Positions 24,315 to 32,215 of a DNA stretch of 41,827 bases are shown piece by piece. Location of the stretch: contig JADJOP010000026.1 of the NCBI GenBank assembly GCA_016713735.1, forward strand, positions 1 to 41,827, in the 5' to 3' direction. The notes beneath the pieces are model-generated. The model searched no databases. It was not told where the DNA came from and saw only the letters and a list, made by a program, of their open reading frames with translations. The position numbers were made by a program, and so were the translations under genes. Positions within the stretch are counted from its first letter, which is position 1. Every line of letters starts with the position of its first letter. The DNA comes from Bryobacterales bacterium. Lineage in GTDB: Bacteria > Acidobacteriota > Terriglobia > Bryobacterales > Bryobacteraceae.

Positions 24315-27025
24315 CGCGCGTGCGCCGGCCCGCGGAACAAGGCGTTGACGAATAGGATGTTCATGCCGTCGAGATAAGCGCGGTAGTTCGGGTCGGCCGT
24401 GAAGGCGATCACATGGCCGCGCCCTTCGCGCTGCACCATCATCAGCGGCTTGAAGGCAAGCTGCTTGCGGTAGGAGTCCCACAGATAGCCGCTCGCCAGC
24501 ACCTCATCGGGACCGGCGAACACCACCGTGTTGATGCCGCGGTCGAGCTTGATCGGCGTGTAGATGTCGTTGCCGCTGACCACGGCGTGCACGGTGCGCT
24601 GCGCGCCGGCGGTCACCCAGTGGTCGCCGTCGATCGTCGCCTTGGCGATGAAGCCCGCCGTCGAATCGGGCGGCTCCGTTTCGGGCGTGATGGCCTTCTT
24701 GAAGTCGTCCTCCTTGGCCAGCAGCTTGCCGGGCACGGTCGCCTCGGGCGCTTCTTTCTTCGGCGTGCCTTCGCGCGGCTGCGTCTCTCGCTGCACGGCC
24801 ATGAGACCCACCTTCGGGTCGGCCATCAACGTCAACGCGCCGCCGATGCCGACCACCGTGCCGCCATTGCGCGCGAAGTCCTTCAACCGCGCGGCCAGCG
24901 CCGGGGAGGCCGAACCGTAGTTGCCATCGGGCAGCACGATCACCTGGAATTTGCTCAGGTCCGTCACCGCCAGCACGCTCGTCCGCACCGGCACGGTCGG
25001 ATAGCCATACTGCCGCTCAATGACGAAACGCGTGTGGCCCGCGGAGTTTGAGCCGACGGGCGTGTCCCAGGCGATGGCGATCACTGGAGCCTTCACCGTG
25101 TTCACGAAGCGGCTGCCGAAGTTGACGCCATCCTCGACCCAACCGGTGTTGGTCGCCACCACCTCGGCGCCGGTCGAGCGCGCCAGCTCGCGCACCGTGT
25201 CGTGCAGCTTCTCGGCGTTGCCGCTCACCTTGAAGATGAGCGTCCCGCGCGGGAAGACACGTCCGGCCTGCGTGATCGCCTTATCGGAGGAATGCACCGT
25301 GAGGCCCGCGCGCAGCGCCCCGGCGAGCAGCTTGGCCGCAGCCGTGTTCCACGGCACAAGATAGGCCACTGTGGCCTTCGACGCAGGCTCGACGCCCGCC
25401 GCCTTCTCCTCCTTGGGCACACGCACGAAGGAGCCCGTCGACTCTGCGTTGGCCGCTACCGTCTCCACGTTGAACTGCAGCGGCAGCGACCATGCCGTCA
25501 CGTCGTAGATCTCATCGGGCAGCTTCTTCTCGCGCAGCCGCGCCTGCTCCTTGAGGAACTCGTCGTTCATCGGCACGTTGGCGTCGAGGAAGGTGCGGAT
25601 CATGCGCTTTGCGGGCTGCGCCAGCTTGATGCGGTAGGAGCCCGCCGGATACTGCTTGCCGCCGTTGCTGAACGCGGCCGTGGCGCGCTCCACTTCGATG
25701 CCGTGCTCGACGAGCAGACGGGCCAGTTTGTCCACCATCGGACCGTCGCCTTCGGCGTAGCCCGCGCCCGTGCTCTGCGGTGTCACCGGACCGGTGACCA
25801 ACTGCTGGAAGCCGGTCTTGCGCACGAGGAGGAACTCCTTCACCGGCTCGGTCTTACCCTCTTCGATGGCCGTCACGCGGTAGCGCCAGAAGTTGTCGAG
25901 CAACTGCTGCTTCTGCCGCGCCGCCGTCTCGCAGGTGGAGAGCGAGGCCACGAAGTGCTGGCGCACGGTGTCGCGGAAGTGGAACTGCGTGCCATCCGTT
26001 TTCTGCATCAACAGGCCGCGCGCGGAGGCCTGCTCGTAGGTCATGGCGATGCCGCCGTAGTAGGCGGGCCAGCTTGCGCCATAGCCCGGATAGAAGGCGT
26101 CGTAGACCTCGCGCGTGAAGTAGCTGAAGCCGTACTGGTCGAACCACTTGGCGTTGTTCTTGCCGAACCACTCGAGCGACGACTTCTGGTCCTTGGTGAG
26201 GTGCGGGTTGTAGGGCACGGCCTCGGGGGCGAAGTAATAGGTGCTGTCGGCGCCCATTTCGTGGAGGTCGACGAAGACGAGCGGATACCAGTCGAGCAGC
26301 GTGCGGATGCGGCCCTTCGTCTCGGGCTGGGTGATGGTGAGCCAGTCGCGGTTGAGGTCGAAGTGGTAGTGGTTGGTGCGGCCGTTGAGCCAGGGCTCGC
26401 TGTGTTCGAGCGCGGCGGGCAGGGCCTGCGGTTCGAGGCCTTCGCTTTGTTCGAAGTGGTGAACGAAGCGGTCGCGGCCGTCGGGGTTTTGCGTCGGGTC
26501 GATGAGGACGAGGGTGTTGGCGAGGATGGCGTCGGCGGTGGGGTCCTTGCGCGCGGCAATCAGATGATAGGCGGTGAGCAGGGCTGCGTCGGGCGAGGAG
26601 ATCTCGTTGCCGTGGACGCCATAGCCGAGCCAGACGACGGCGGGCAGCGTGGCGATCAGCTTCTTCGCCTCGGCCTCGGTGGTCGCGCGCGGGTCGGCCA
26701 GCTTCTTCATGGCGGCCTGGATCTCCGGCAGGCGGCGGATGGTGGCCTCCGAGCCGACGGCGGCGTAGACGAGCTTGCGGCCTTCCCAGCTCTTGGCGTA
26801 TTCGAACACCTTGACGCGGTTGGGCGCGGCGGCGGCGAGGGTTTCCAGGTAGCGCATCAGGTTCGAGTGCGACGAGATGCGTTCGCCCGGCTTGTAGCCG
26901 AGCACTTTTTCAATGGTGGGGATGGCCGGATCGTACGTGGTTCCGGGCCAGAACTCAAACTTGGATTGCCCGTAGGCGGCGCAGAAGGCCACCAGGATGG
27001 TGAGGGAGCGAAGGAGGGTTCTCAT
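24311..27025 (-). CDS. Secreted M14-family zinc carboxypeptidase-like protein
   Basis: 904 residues with a signal peptide (ILVAFCAAYGQ). The M14 metal site is seen as HGNE in GYGVHGNEISS (about residue 150) together with FVDLHEMG. DPTQNPDGRDRF and NHYHFDLNRDW are the usual substrate-side loops. A candidate catalytic Glu lies in MTYEQAS. The C-terminal ~400 residues form a second region with a class I glutamine-amidotransferase-like look (VIVLPDGNYG, GGTVVGIGGAL), as in large acidobacterial and bacteroidete M14 proteins. It probably trims peptides or peptidoglycan stems in the periplasm. It is coupled to the racemase-like gene, suggesting amino acid or cell-wall peptide processing. Confidence 0.88.
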   Translation of the reverse strand: MRTLLRSLTILVAFCAAYGQSKFEFWPGTTYDPAIPTIEKVLGYKPGERISSHSNLMRYLETLAAAAPNRVKVFEYAKSWEGRKLVYAAVGSEATIRRLPEIQAAMKKLADPRATTEAEAKKLIATLPAVVWLGYGVHGNEISSPDAALLTAYHLIAARKDPTADAILANTLVLIDPTQNPDGRDRFVHHFEQSEGLEPQALPAALEHSEPWLNGRTNHYHFDLNRDWLTITQPETKGRIRTLLDWYPLVFVDLHEMGADSTYYFAPEAVPYNPHLTKDQKSSLEWFGKNNAKWFDQYGFSYFTREVYDAFYPGYGASWPAYYGGIAMTYEQASARGLLMQKTDGTQFHFRDTVRQHFVASLSTCETAARQKQQLLDNFWRYRVTAIEEGKTEPVKEFLLVRKTGFQQLVTGPVTPQSTGAGYAEGDGPMVDKLARLLVEHGIEVERATAAFSNGGKQYPAGSYRIKLAQPAKRMIRTFLDANVPMNDEFLKEQARLREKKLPDEIYDVTAWSLPLQFNVETVAANAESTGSFVRVPKEEKAAGVEPASKATVAYLVPWNTAAAKLLAGALRAGLTVHSSDKAITQAGRVFPRGTLIFKVSGNAEKLHDTVRELARSTGAEVVATNTGWVEDGVNFGSRFVNTVKAPVIAIAWDTPVGSNSAGHTRFVIERQYGYPTVPVRTSVLAVTDLSKFQVIVLPDGNYGSASPALAARLKDFARNGGTVVGIGGALTLMADPKVGLMAVQRETQPREGTPKKEAPEATVPGKLLAKEDDFKKAITPETEPPDSTAGFIAKATIDGDHWVTAGAQRTVHAVVSGNDIYTPIKLDRGINTVVFAGPDEVLASGYLWDSYRKQLAFKPLMMVQREGRGHVIAFTADPNYRAYLDGMNILFVNALFRGPAHAR

Positions 27026-27068
27026 GGCAGGCGTTTCCTCCCCAGGATACAGAATGGGGGGAGGGCGA

Positions 27069-27980
27069 TTAACCGATGCGGGGCGGGAAGAGATAGAGCA
27101 CGGCGGCGCAGTCGGCGGCCCACATGACGATGATGCCGAGCAGCAGTTTGTCGCTCCAGAGGATTTCGGCGGGGGTTTCGAGCGCGGGGTCGCGGCGGGT
27201 GACGTAGCGGTAGCGGAAGAGGGCGAGGAAGACGAACAGCGAGGTGTGGAGCAGCTCGGGGCGCTGCAGCACGGTGAACAGGATGTAGAAGATGGCCATC
27301 GTGAGGGCGCTGGTTTGGGAGAAGAACTCGAGCGTTTGTTCGTCGTAGCGCTGGAGGGTGAGGCGGGCCTGGGCGCCGAAGGAGCGCATCTCGGCCATGC
27401 GGCGGTTGGAGGCCAGGTAGAGGGCGAACGAGACGGTGACGATGAACATCCAGGAGGAGCTGGGGACGCCGACGGCGGAGCTGCCGGCGAGAAGGCGGAA
27501 GAGGAAGCCGGTGGCGATGGCGAACAGGTCGAGCACGGGCACCTGGCGCAGGAGCAGGCCGTAGGCGGTTTGCAGAATCAGGTAGGCCAGCACGGCGGGG
27601 ACGACCACGGGTTGCAGGTAGAGCATGGCCGCCGAAACGGCCAGGAGACCGACGAGGTAAGCGCGGCCGGCGCCGACCGAGATGCGTCCGGCGGCGATGG
27701 CGCGGGAGTGGCGCTTCACCGGGTGCATGGCGTCGTCGGTGCGGTCGCAGAGGTCGTTCCAGACGTAGGTGGTGGAGGTGACCACGCAGAAGACGAGGAA
27801 GGCCAGCAGGCCGTTCTGCACGGCTTCGGGGTCGCGGAAGCGGCCGGAGAAGAGAAGCGGGGCGAGGACGAAGAGGTTCTTGATCCACTCGCGTGGACGC
27901 AGCAACTCCACATAGTCGCGCCAATTGCCGGCCGTGGCCGTGAGGCCGCGATCGGCCGCCGTGATGCCGTGTGAGCCCAT
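27069..27980 (-). CDS. UbiA-family prenyltransferase, decaprenyl-phosphate phosphoribosyltransferase-like
   Basis: 303 residues with about eight membrane helices. The start LLRPREWIKNLFVLAPLLFS is characteristic of the DPPR-synthase branch of the UbiA superfamily. The first Asp-rich motif is NDLCDRTDD, and the second loop contains RRMAEMRSFG. DPPR synthase joins phosphoribose pyrophosphate to a polyprenyl phosphate, giving the lipid carrier of arabinose or related pentoses in envelope glycans. The match to that branch is by eye; another UbiA function is possible. It leads the minus-strand set, 43 bases upstream of the M14 gene. Confidence 0.82.
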   Translation of the reverse strand: MGSHGITAADRGLTATAGNWRDYVELLRPREWIKNLFVLAPLLFSGRFRDPEAVQNGLLAFLVFCVVTSTTYVWNDLCDRTDDAMHPVKRHSRAIAAGRISVGAGRAYLVGLLAVSAAMLYLQPVVVPAVLAYLILQTAYGLLLRQVPVLDLFAIATGFLFRLLAGSSAVGVPSSSWMFIVTVSFALYLASNRRMAEMRSFGAQARLTLQRYDEQTLEFFSQTSALTMAIFYILFTVLQRPELLHTSLFVFLALFRYRYVTRRDPALETPAEILWSDKLLLGIIVMWAADCAAVLYLFPPRIG

Positions 27981-28141
27981 GACTTTCTTCCTAAGACATC
28001 GGCGATTCAGCGGTTTTCCTATATCAGGGTTCTCCCTGAGGCGGGGCCTTCGGCATTCCGCCGCTTGCCAAGCCGGAAGTCGCCTGAATTCGGATGCTTG
28101 ACGCTGGGGTGCGGCCGACCCACACTGAGGCGGAGGATCTG

Positions 28142-28588
28142 ATGGACCCGCCCTCCCGGCACGCCGCGGCCTGGCTGGCGTTGACCTGTGCGTTGGGGCT
28201 GCACGTGGTGGATGAAGCCGCGCACGACTTTCTGTCTGTGTACAACCCGGCGGTGGCCAGTCTGCGGGACCGGCTGCCGTGGGCGCCGCTGCCGCAGTTC
28301 TCGTTCCAGATCTGGCTGGGAGGGCTGATTGTGGGGGTGACGATTCTGCTGCTGCTGACGCCGCTGGTGCGGTTCGACTCGCGGCTGCTGCTGTGGGCCT
28401 CGTTCGTGCTGGGAGTGCTGATGCTGTTCAATGCCTTAGGGCATCTGGTGGGGTCGGTGTATACGGGGCGCGCTTTGCCGGGGGTCTACTCGTCGCCGCT
28501 CCTGCTGGCGGCCTCGGTGTGGCTGATCGACGCGGCGCGGGTGCGTGCCCGTGGGGAACGGGGAACAAATGGCCAGATGGGAACGTAA
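28142..28588 (+). CDS. HXXEE-like small membrane protein
   Basis: 148 residues from ATG 28142, chosen because GCGGAGG lies just upstream; a longer start at 28094 exists. Four or so hydrophobic segments are visible. An early H-V-V-D-E pattern (GLHVVDEAAHDF) and a later NALGHLVGSVYTGR segment match the layout of HXXEE-domain membrane proteins, in which conserved His, Glu/Asp and Asn-His lie within the membrane. Function of that family is unknown. It overlaps the start of the PQQ-propeller gene. Confidence 0.65.
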   Translation: MDPPSRHAAAWLALTCALGLHVVDEAAHDFLSVYNPAVASLRDRLPWAPLPQFSFQIWLGGLIVGVTILLLLTPLVRFDSRLLLWASFVLGVLMLFNALGHLVGSVYTGRALPGVYSSPLLLAASVWLIDAARVRARGERGTNGQMGT

Positions 28589-30395
28589 TGGGAGCATGGC
28601 CGCCGACGTGTCTCTTCCTGTCCCGATGCAGAAACCCCTGCGGAAATGGCCTGGTGTTGCGGCGGCCTTTGTGCTGCTGGTGTCCCGGTTTGGGGTGAAG
28701 GCGCTGGTGCCGGGATTTGGCGGTTTCATGTACGCCATTGAGGGGGTGTTTGGGTGTGCGGCGGTGATTCTGCTGTGGTGGCTGTTCTTCAGCCGGGCGC
28801 CGTGGGTGGAGCGGCTGGGCGCGCTGGCGCTGATGGCGGTCGGGCTGGCGGGGGCGTGGTGGGGGAGGCACGAGTCGATGGGCCCGGCGTGGGTGTTCGC
28901 CTATGCCGCGCCGTTCGTGCTGGTGGCGTTTGTGGCGGCGGTGGCTGTGGTGGGAAACCGAGCGCCGGGCGTGCGGCGGCTGGTGGTGGGCGGGGCGATC
29001 ACGCTCAGTGCGCTGGGCTGGATGGTGGTAAGGACGGAGGGGATTGACGGGGACCATGACGCCACGTTTGCCTGGCGGTGGTCGGCTACGGCGGAGCAGC
29101 AACTGCTGGCGCGGCCGTTGGCTGTACCGGCGCCCACCGCGGCGGCGCCCGTTGTGCCATCCGGGGAGACACCGGCTGAGAGGCCGCCGGCGCCGGAGGA
29201 AGCCGCGAAGGCGGTGGAGACCGTTGAGGTAGTGGCGGAGTGGCCGGGATTTCGCGGACTCCGGCGCGACGGGGTGGTGGCGGGGGTGATGATCGGCACG
29301 AACTGGGCGCAGTCGGCTCCGGCGCTGTTGTGGCGGAAGCCGGTGGGGCCGGGCTGGTCGTCGTTTGCGGTGCAGGGCGGGCTGCTGTACACGCAGGAGC
29401 AGCGCGGCGAAGAGGAGCTGGTGACGGCCTATGCGGTTGAAACGGGGGAGCTTGTGTGGAAGCACGGCGACGCGGTGCGGTTCTTTGAATCGAATGCCGG
29501 GGCGGGGCCTCGAGCGACGCCGACGCTGGCCGGAGGGCGGGTTTACACGCTGGGGGCGACGGGGCGGTTGAATGTGTTGGACGCGGCGACGGGGCGGAAG
29601 CTGTGGAGCCGCGACACGACGGCGGACACGAAGCAGGCGGCGCCGGACTGGGGCTTTTCGGCCTCGCCGGTGGTGATGCAAGGACTAGTGATTGTATACG
29701 CCGGGAGGCTGGCGGCGTATGAGGCGGCGACGGGGAAGTTACGCTGGATGGGCGAGGCGGTGGGGGGCAGCTACAGCTCACCGCAACTGGCCACGATTGG
29801 GGGTGTGGAGCAGTTGGTGATGCTGACGCCGGAGGGTGCGGCGGGGTTGGATGCGGCCAGCGGCGCGGTGTTGTGGTCGCATGAGTGGAAGGGGATGCCG
29901 ATCATCCAGCCGGCGATGCTGCCTGGGGGCGGACTGCTGGTTTCGGTATCGCAGCTGAAGGGGACGCGGCGGCTGGACCCGGTGCAGGGTCCGGCGGGCT
30001 GGACGGTGGCGGCGCGTTGGACGACGATGGCGCTGAAGCCGTACTTCAACGACAGCGTGATCCACAAGGGCCATGCGTATGGGTTCGATGCGCGCATTCT
30101 GGCGTGTGTGGACCTGATGACGGGTGAGCGGGTGTGGAAGGGCGGGCGGTATGGCAACGGGCAGATGCTGCTGTTGCCGGAGCAGGACCTGCTGCTGGTG
30201 TTGTCGGAAGAGGGGGAACTGGCGCTGGTGCAGGCGAGGCCGGACGGGTTTACGGAGGTGGCCAAAGCGCCAGCGCTGGAGGGCAAGACGTGGAACCACC
30301 CGGTGATCGCGGCGGGGCGGCTGTTTGTGAGAAACGGGGAGGAGATGGCGGCATTCCGGCTGCCGGTGGCGGGAGGCGGAGCGGGTGGGGAATGA
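28569..30395 (+). CDS. Membrane-anchored PQQ-like beta-propeller protein
   Basis: About 608 residues if ATG 28569 is used; ATG 28596 is equally possible and the choice is uncertain. Four membrane helices occupy the first ~170 residues, followed by a Pro/Ala-rich linker and a PQQ-type (WD-like) propeller with repeats such as VTAYAVETGELVWKH, LNVLDAATGRKLWSRD, LAAYEAATGKLRWMG and GLDAASGAVLWSHEW. WPGFRG at the propeller start is typical of PQQ-like proteins of soil bacteria. No cofactor-binding dehydrogenase residues are obvious, so a scaffold or sensor role outside the membrane is likelier than an enzyme. The ECF sigma gene follows after 55 bases. Confidence 0.85.
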   Translation: MARWERNGSMAADVSLPVPMQKPLRKWPGVAAAFVLLVSRFGVKALVPGFGGFMYAIEGVFGCAAVILLWWLFFSRAPWVERLGALALMAVGLAGAWWGRHESMGPAWVFAYAAPFVLVAFVAAVAVVGNRAPGVRRLVVGGAITLSALGWMVVRTEGIDGDHDATFAWRWSATAEQQLLARPLAVPAPTAAAPVVPSGETPAERPPAPEEAAKAVETVEVVAEWPGFRGLRRDGVVAGVMIGTNWAQSAPALLWRKPVGPGWSSFAVQGGLLYTQEQRGEEELVTAYAVETGELVWKHGDAVRFFESNAGAGPRATPTLAGGRVYTLGATGRLNVLDAATGRKLWSRDTTADTKQAAPDWGFSASPVVMQGLVIVYAGRLAAYEAATGKLRWMGEAVGGSYSSPQLATIGGVEQLVMLTPEGAAGLDAASGAVLWSHEWKGMPIIQPAMLPGGGLLVSVSQLKGTRRLDPVQGPAGWTVAARWTTMALKPYFNDSVIHKGHAYGFDARILACVDLMTGERVWKGGRYGNGQMLLLPEQDLLLVLSEEGELALVQARPDGFTEVAKAPALEGKTWNHPVIAAGRLFVRNGEEMAAFRLPVAGGGAGGE

Positions 30396-30450
30396 GCGGG
30401 CGTGTGGAGGGGATGAGCGGTTGGAGAGGGGTGCTACTCTGAAGGTTTCC

Positions 30451-31104
30451 ATGGCTACATCGGGCACACCGCCGCCGGCGGAACCGGAGCTGGCGCTGGC
30501 GGAGTTGGACGACGCGGCGCTTGTGGCGCAGACGCAGGCGGGGAAGGTGGAAGCCTTCGCCGAACTGATGAAGCGGCACGACCGGAAGATCCTGAGGCTG
30601 GCGCGGCACATTACGGGCAACGAGGAAGACGCCGAGGATGTGTTGCAGGAGAGTTTCCTGAATGCCTTCTCGCATATAGGGAAGTTTGCGGGGAACTCGA
30701 AGTTCTACACGTGGCTGGTGCGGATCACGGTGAACCAGGCGCTGATGAAGCTGCGGAAGCGGAAATCAGACAAGCAGGTGTCGCTGGATGAACCGGTGGC
30801 GGGGGACAACGAGGATCTGGTGCGCGAGATTGCGGTGTGGGATGAGACACCGGAGCTCACGTATTCGCAGGAAGAAATGCGACGGATTCTCGATGAGGCC
30901 ATCGAATCACTAGAGCCTATCTATCGGACCGTGTTTGTGTTACGCGACGTAGAAGAGCTGTCGACCGAAGAGACGGCGCAGACACTGGAGATTTCAATAC
31001 CGGCCGTGAAGAGCCGGCTGCTGCGGGCTCGACTGCAACTGCGCGAGAGGCTCACGCAACACTTTCGTCGAGGGAAGGGAGACGACGCCTTTGCTTACCT
31101 GTAA
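30451..31104 (+). CDS. ECF RNA polymerase sigma factor
   Basis: 217 residues from ATG 30451 (GAAGG upstream; the longer frame to 30385 is rejected). Region 2 is clear: EAFAELMKRHDRKILRLARH, then NEEDAEDVLQESFLNAF and FYTWLVRITVNQALMKLRKR. Region 4 reads LEPIYRTVFVLRDVEELSTE with SIPAVKSRLLRARLQLRE as the recognition helix. This is the RpoE-like two-domain form. The stop overlaps the next gene by 14 bases; that gene encodes its likely anti-sigma factor. It is probably autoregulated, as is common, but no promoter was recognised. Confidence 0.95.
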   Translation: MATSGTPPPAEPELALAELDDAALVAQTQAGKVEAFAELMKRHDRKILRLARHITGNEEDAEDVLQESFLNAFSHIGKFAGNSKFYTWLVRITVNQALMKLRKRKSDKQVSLDEPVAGDNEDLVREIAVWDETPELTYSQEEMRRILDEAIESLEPIYRTVFVLRDVEELSTEETAQTLEISIPAVKSRLLRARLQLRERLTQHFRRGKGDDAFAYL

Positions 31105-31333
31105 GGACTTTTTGGGTTGGCTCAACGACTACCTGGACGAGACCGCCGACGAAGAAGTGAAGGCGCAGGTGAAGGAGCACATCACCAACTGTGTGAACTG
31201 TTGGGTGGTGTACGACACGACCAAGAAGACGTTGCAGGTGTACAAGGGGATGGAACCGAAAGAGGTTCCGGAGGCGCTTCGGGCCAAGCTGTTGGAGGCG
31301 TTGTCTAAGAAATGCGGGAAAGCGGTTGGCTAG
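31091..31333 (+). CDS. Short soluble zinc anti-sigma factor
   Basis: 80 residues from TTG 31091, inside the end of the sigma gene. It carries the zinc anti-sigma signature H-x3-C-x2-C in EHITNCVNC (about 34-42), with an earlier Cys at position 4 in LTCKDFLGWLNDYLD. Unlike most such factors it has no membrane helix, so it is a cytoplasmic protein. Soluble members of the family often release sigma on thiol oxidation or metal loss; redox control is therefore a plausible inference. The two genes are translationally coupled. Confidence 0.88.
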   Translation: MLTCKDFLGWLNDYLDETADEEVKAQVKEHITNCVNCWVVYDTTKKTLQVYKGMEPKEVPEALRAKLLEALSKKCGKAVG

Positions 31334-31440
31334 GTGCTAGCCGCACGGGCCTCCGCGGCCCTGGCGCGTGAGGCAGTGTGCCTTCGCGAGCGTGACCGCT
31401 CCGTTACCGTCGCGGCTCCGCTACAGGCGTTTGTGCGTTA
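31334..31440. other. Intergenic spacer with candidate dispersed repeat
   Basis: No gene is seen between the anti-sigma stop and the G tract. The segment 31386-31430 contains short inverted repeats, such as GAGCG-TGAC-CGCTC, in a GC-rich context (CGTTACCGTCGCGGCTCCGC) that looks like the dispersed intergenic repeats I recall from Solibacter genomes. No second copy was found in this window, so repeat status is unproven. Confidence 0.3.
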
Positions 31441-31447
31441 CGGGGCC

Positions 31448-31510
31448 GGGGGGGGCGGGGGGGGGGGGTTTTGCGGGGGGGGGGGGGGTGGGGGGGGGGG
31501 GGGGGGGGGG
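31448..31510. repeat. Extreme poly-G tract
   Basis: Runs of 8, 12, 14 and 21 G are separated only by C, TTTTGC and T, so nearly the whole 63 bases are G on the plus strand. It would form stacked G-quadruplexes if real, and is also a place where read or assembly errors accumulate. It lies just past the 3' end of the minus-strand gene at 31520 and just after the sigma/anti-sigma genes. Confidence 0.9.
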
Positions 31511-31519
31511 TGATTGGCG

Positions 31520-32056
31520 TTAGGGTGTTTGGGGTGGGGTTGGGTTGCTGGGGGTCTTTTGGGGGGGGTTGAGGGGGAGGGCGCCGTTGAGGATCTTGTC
31601 GAGTTCCTTGTCCTGGGGGTGTTTGATGGGGTGGCGTTGGGTGTTGTCGGTGGGGTTGGCGAGGGTGGAGCGGAGAATGGGAGGAATCGGTTTGATTTTG
31701 GGGAGTTCGCCGATGAAGGGGGCGTGGTTGGCGAGGGAGGGGCAGTCGTTGGTTTGGTCGGGGAAGCGTTCGATTAAGTTGCGGCGGTCCTGGACGTCCA
31801 TGAGGGCGCGGAGGGCCTTGTGGCCGTCGTTGAGGGCGCGGGATTTGGCGAGTTGGATGCGGCCGAGGCGGCGGTCGTCGGGGTCTTCGGCGTCACCGAG
31901 TTTGAAGATGAGACGTTCGTAGGATTCGGCGGTGACCTGGCTGGAGGCCATGTCGCGGCAGAAGTTGCGTTCGAGATCGCCTTTGGCGTTGTGCTGGAGG
32001 ACGAGGCGCTCGGTGCGCTGCTCGATGGTTTCCAGGGGGGCGGTGGAGAGTGACAT
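31520..32056 (-). CDS. Unknown soluble protein with proline-rich tail
   Basis: 178 residues. GGAAGGAGC precedes the ATG at 32056. The first ~100 residues are charged and helical (RTERLVLQHNAKGDLERNF, YERLIFKLGDAEDPDDRRLG). The last ~60 are rich in Pro, Asn and Thr and end next to the poly-G tract, so the true C-terminus may be misread. No membrane segment, signal peptide or known motif was recognised. The one Cys-containing segment (NFCRDMASSQVTAESYE) is the most distinctive part. Function unknown. Confidence 0.55.
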   Translation of the reverse strand: MSLSTAPLETIEQRTERLVLQHNAKGDLERNFCRDMASSQVTAESYERLIFKLGDAEDPDDRRLGRIQLAKSRALNDGHKALRALMDVQDRRNLIERFPDQTNDCPSLANHAPFIGELPKIKPIPPILRSTLANPTDNTQRHPIKHPQDKELDKILNGALPLNPPQKTPSNPTPPQTP

Positions 32057-32215
32057 GCGTGCGGGCTCCTTCCGGTTTGAGTGTCGTACCGGGGGGGAGC
32101 GCGCGAGGGCGGGGGTTTTTGTAAGTGGTTGAGGGGGTGGGAGAAATAGTGATGGATGGGCGGTGAATGCGAAATCGGGGCGGGGGAAATTGGGAATTGC
32201 GGTGACTCTCCCTAT

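Noticed and set aside
25202..27127. 641-residue plus-strand frame opposite the M14 peptidase.
   Set aside because: Antisense shadow without family motifs, while the minus strand encodes a full signal peptide and zinc site.
31441..31511. CRISPR or tandem repeat array.
   Set aside because: No conserved repeat-spacer unit; only homopolymeric G runs of different length.
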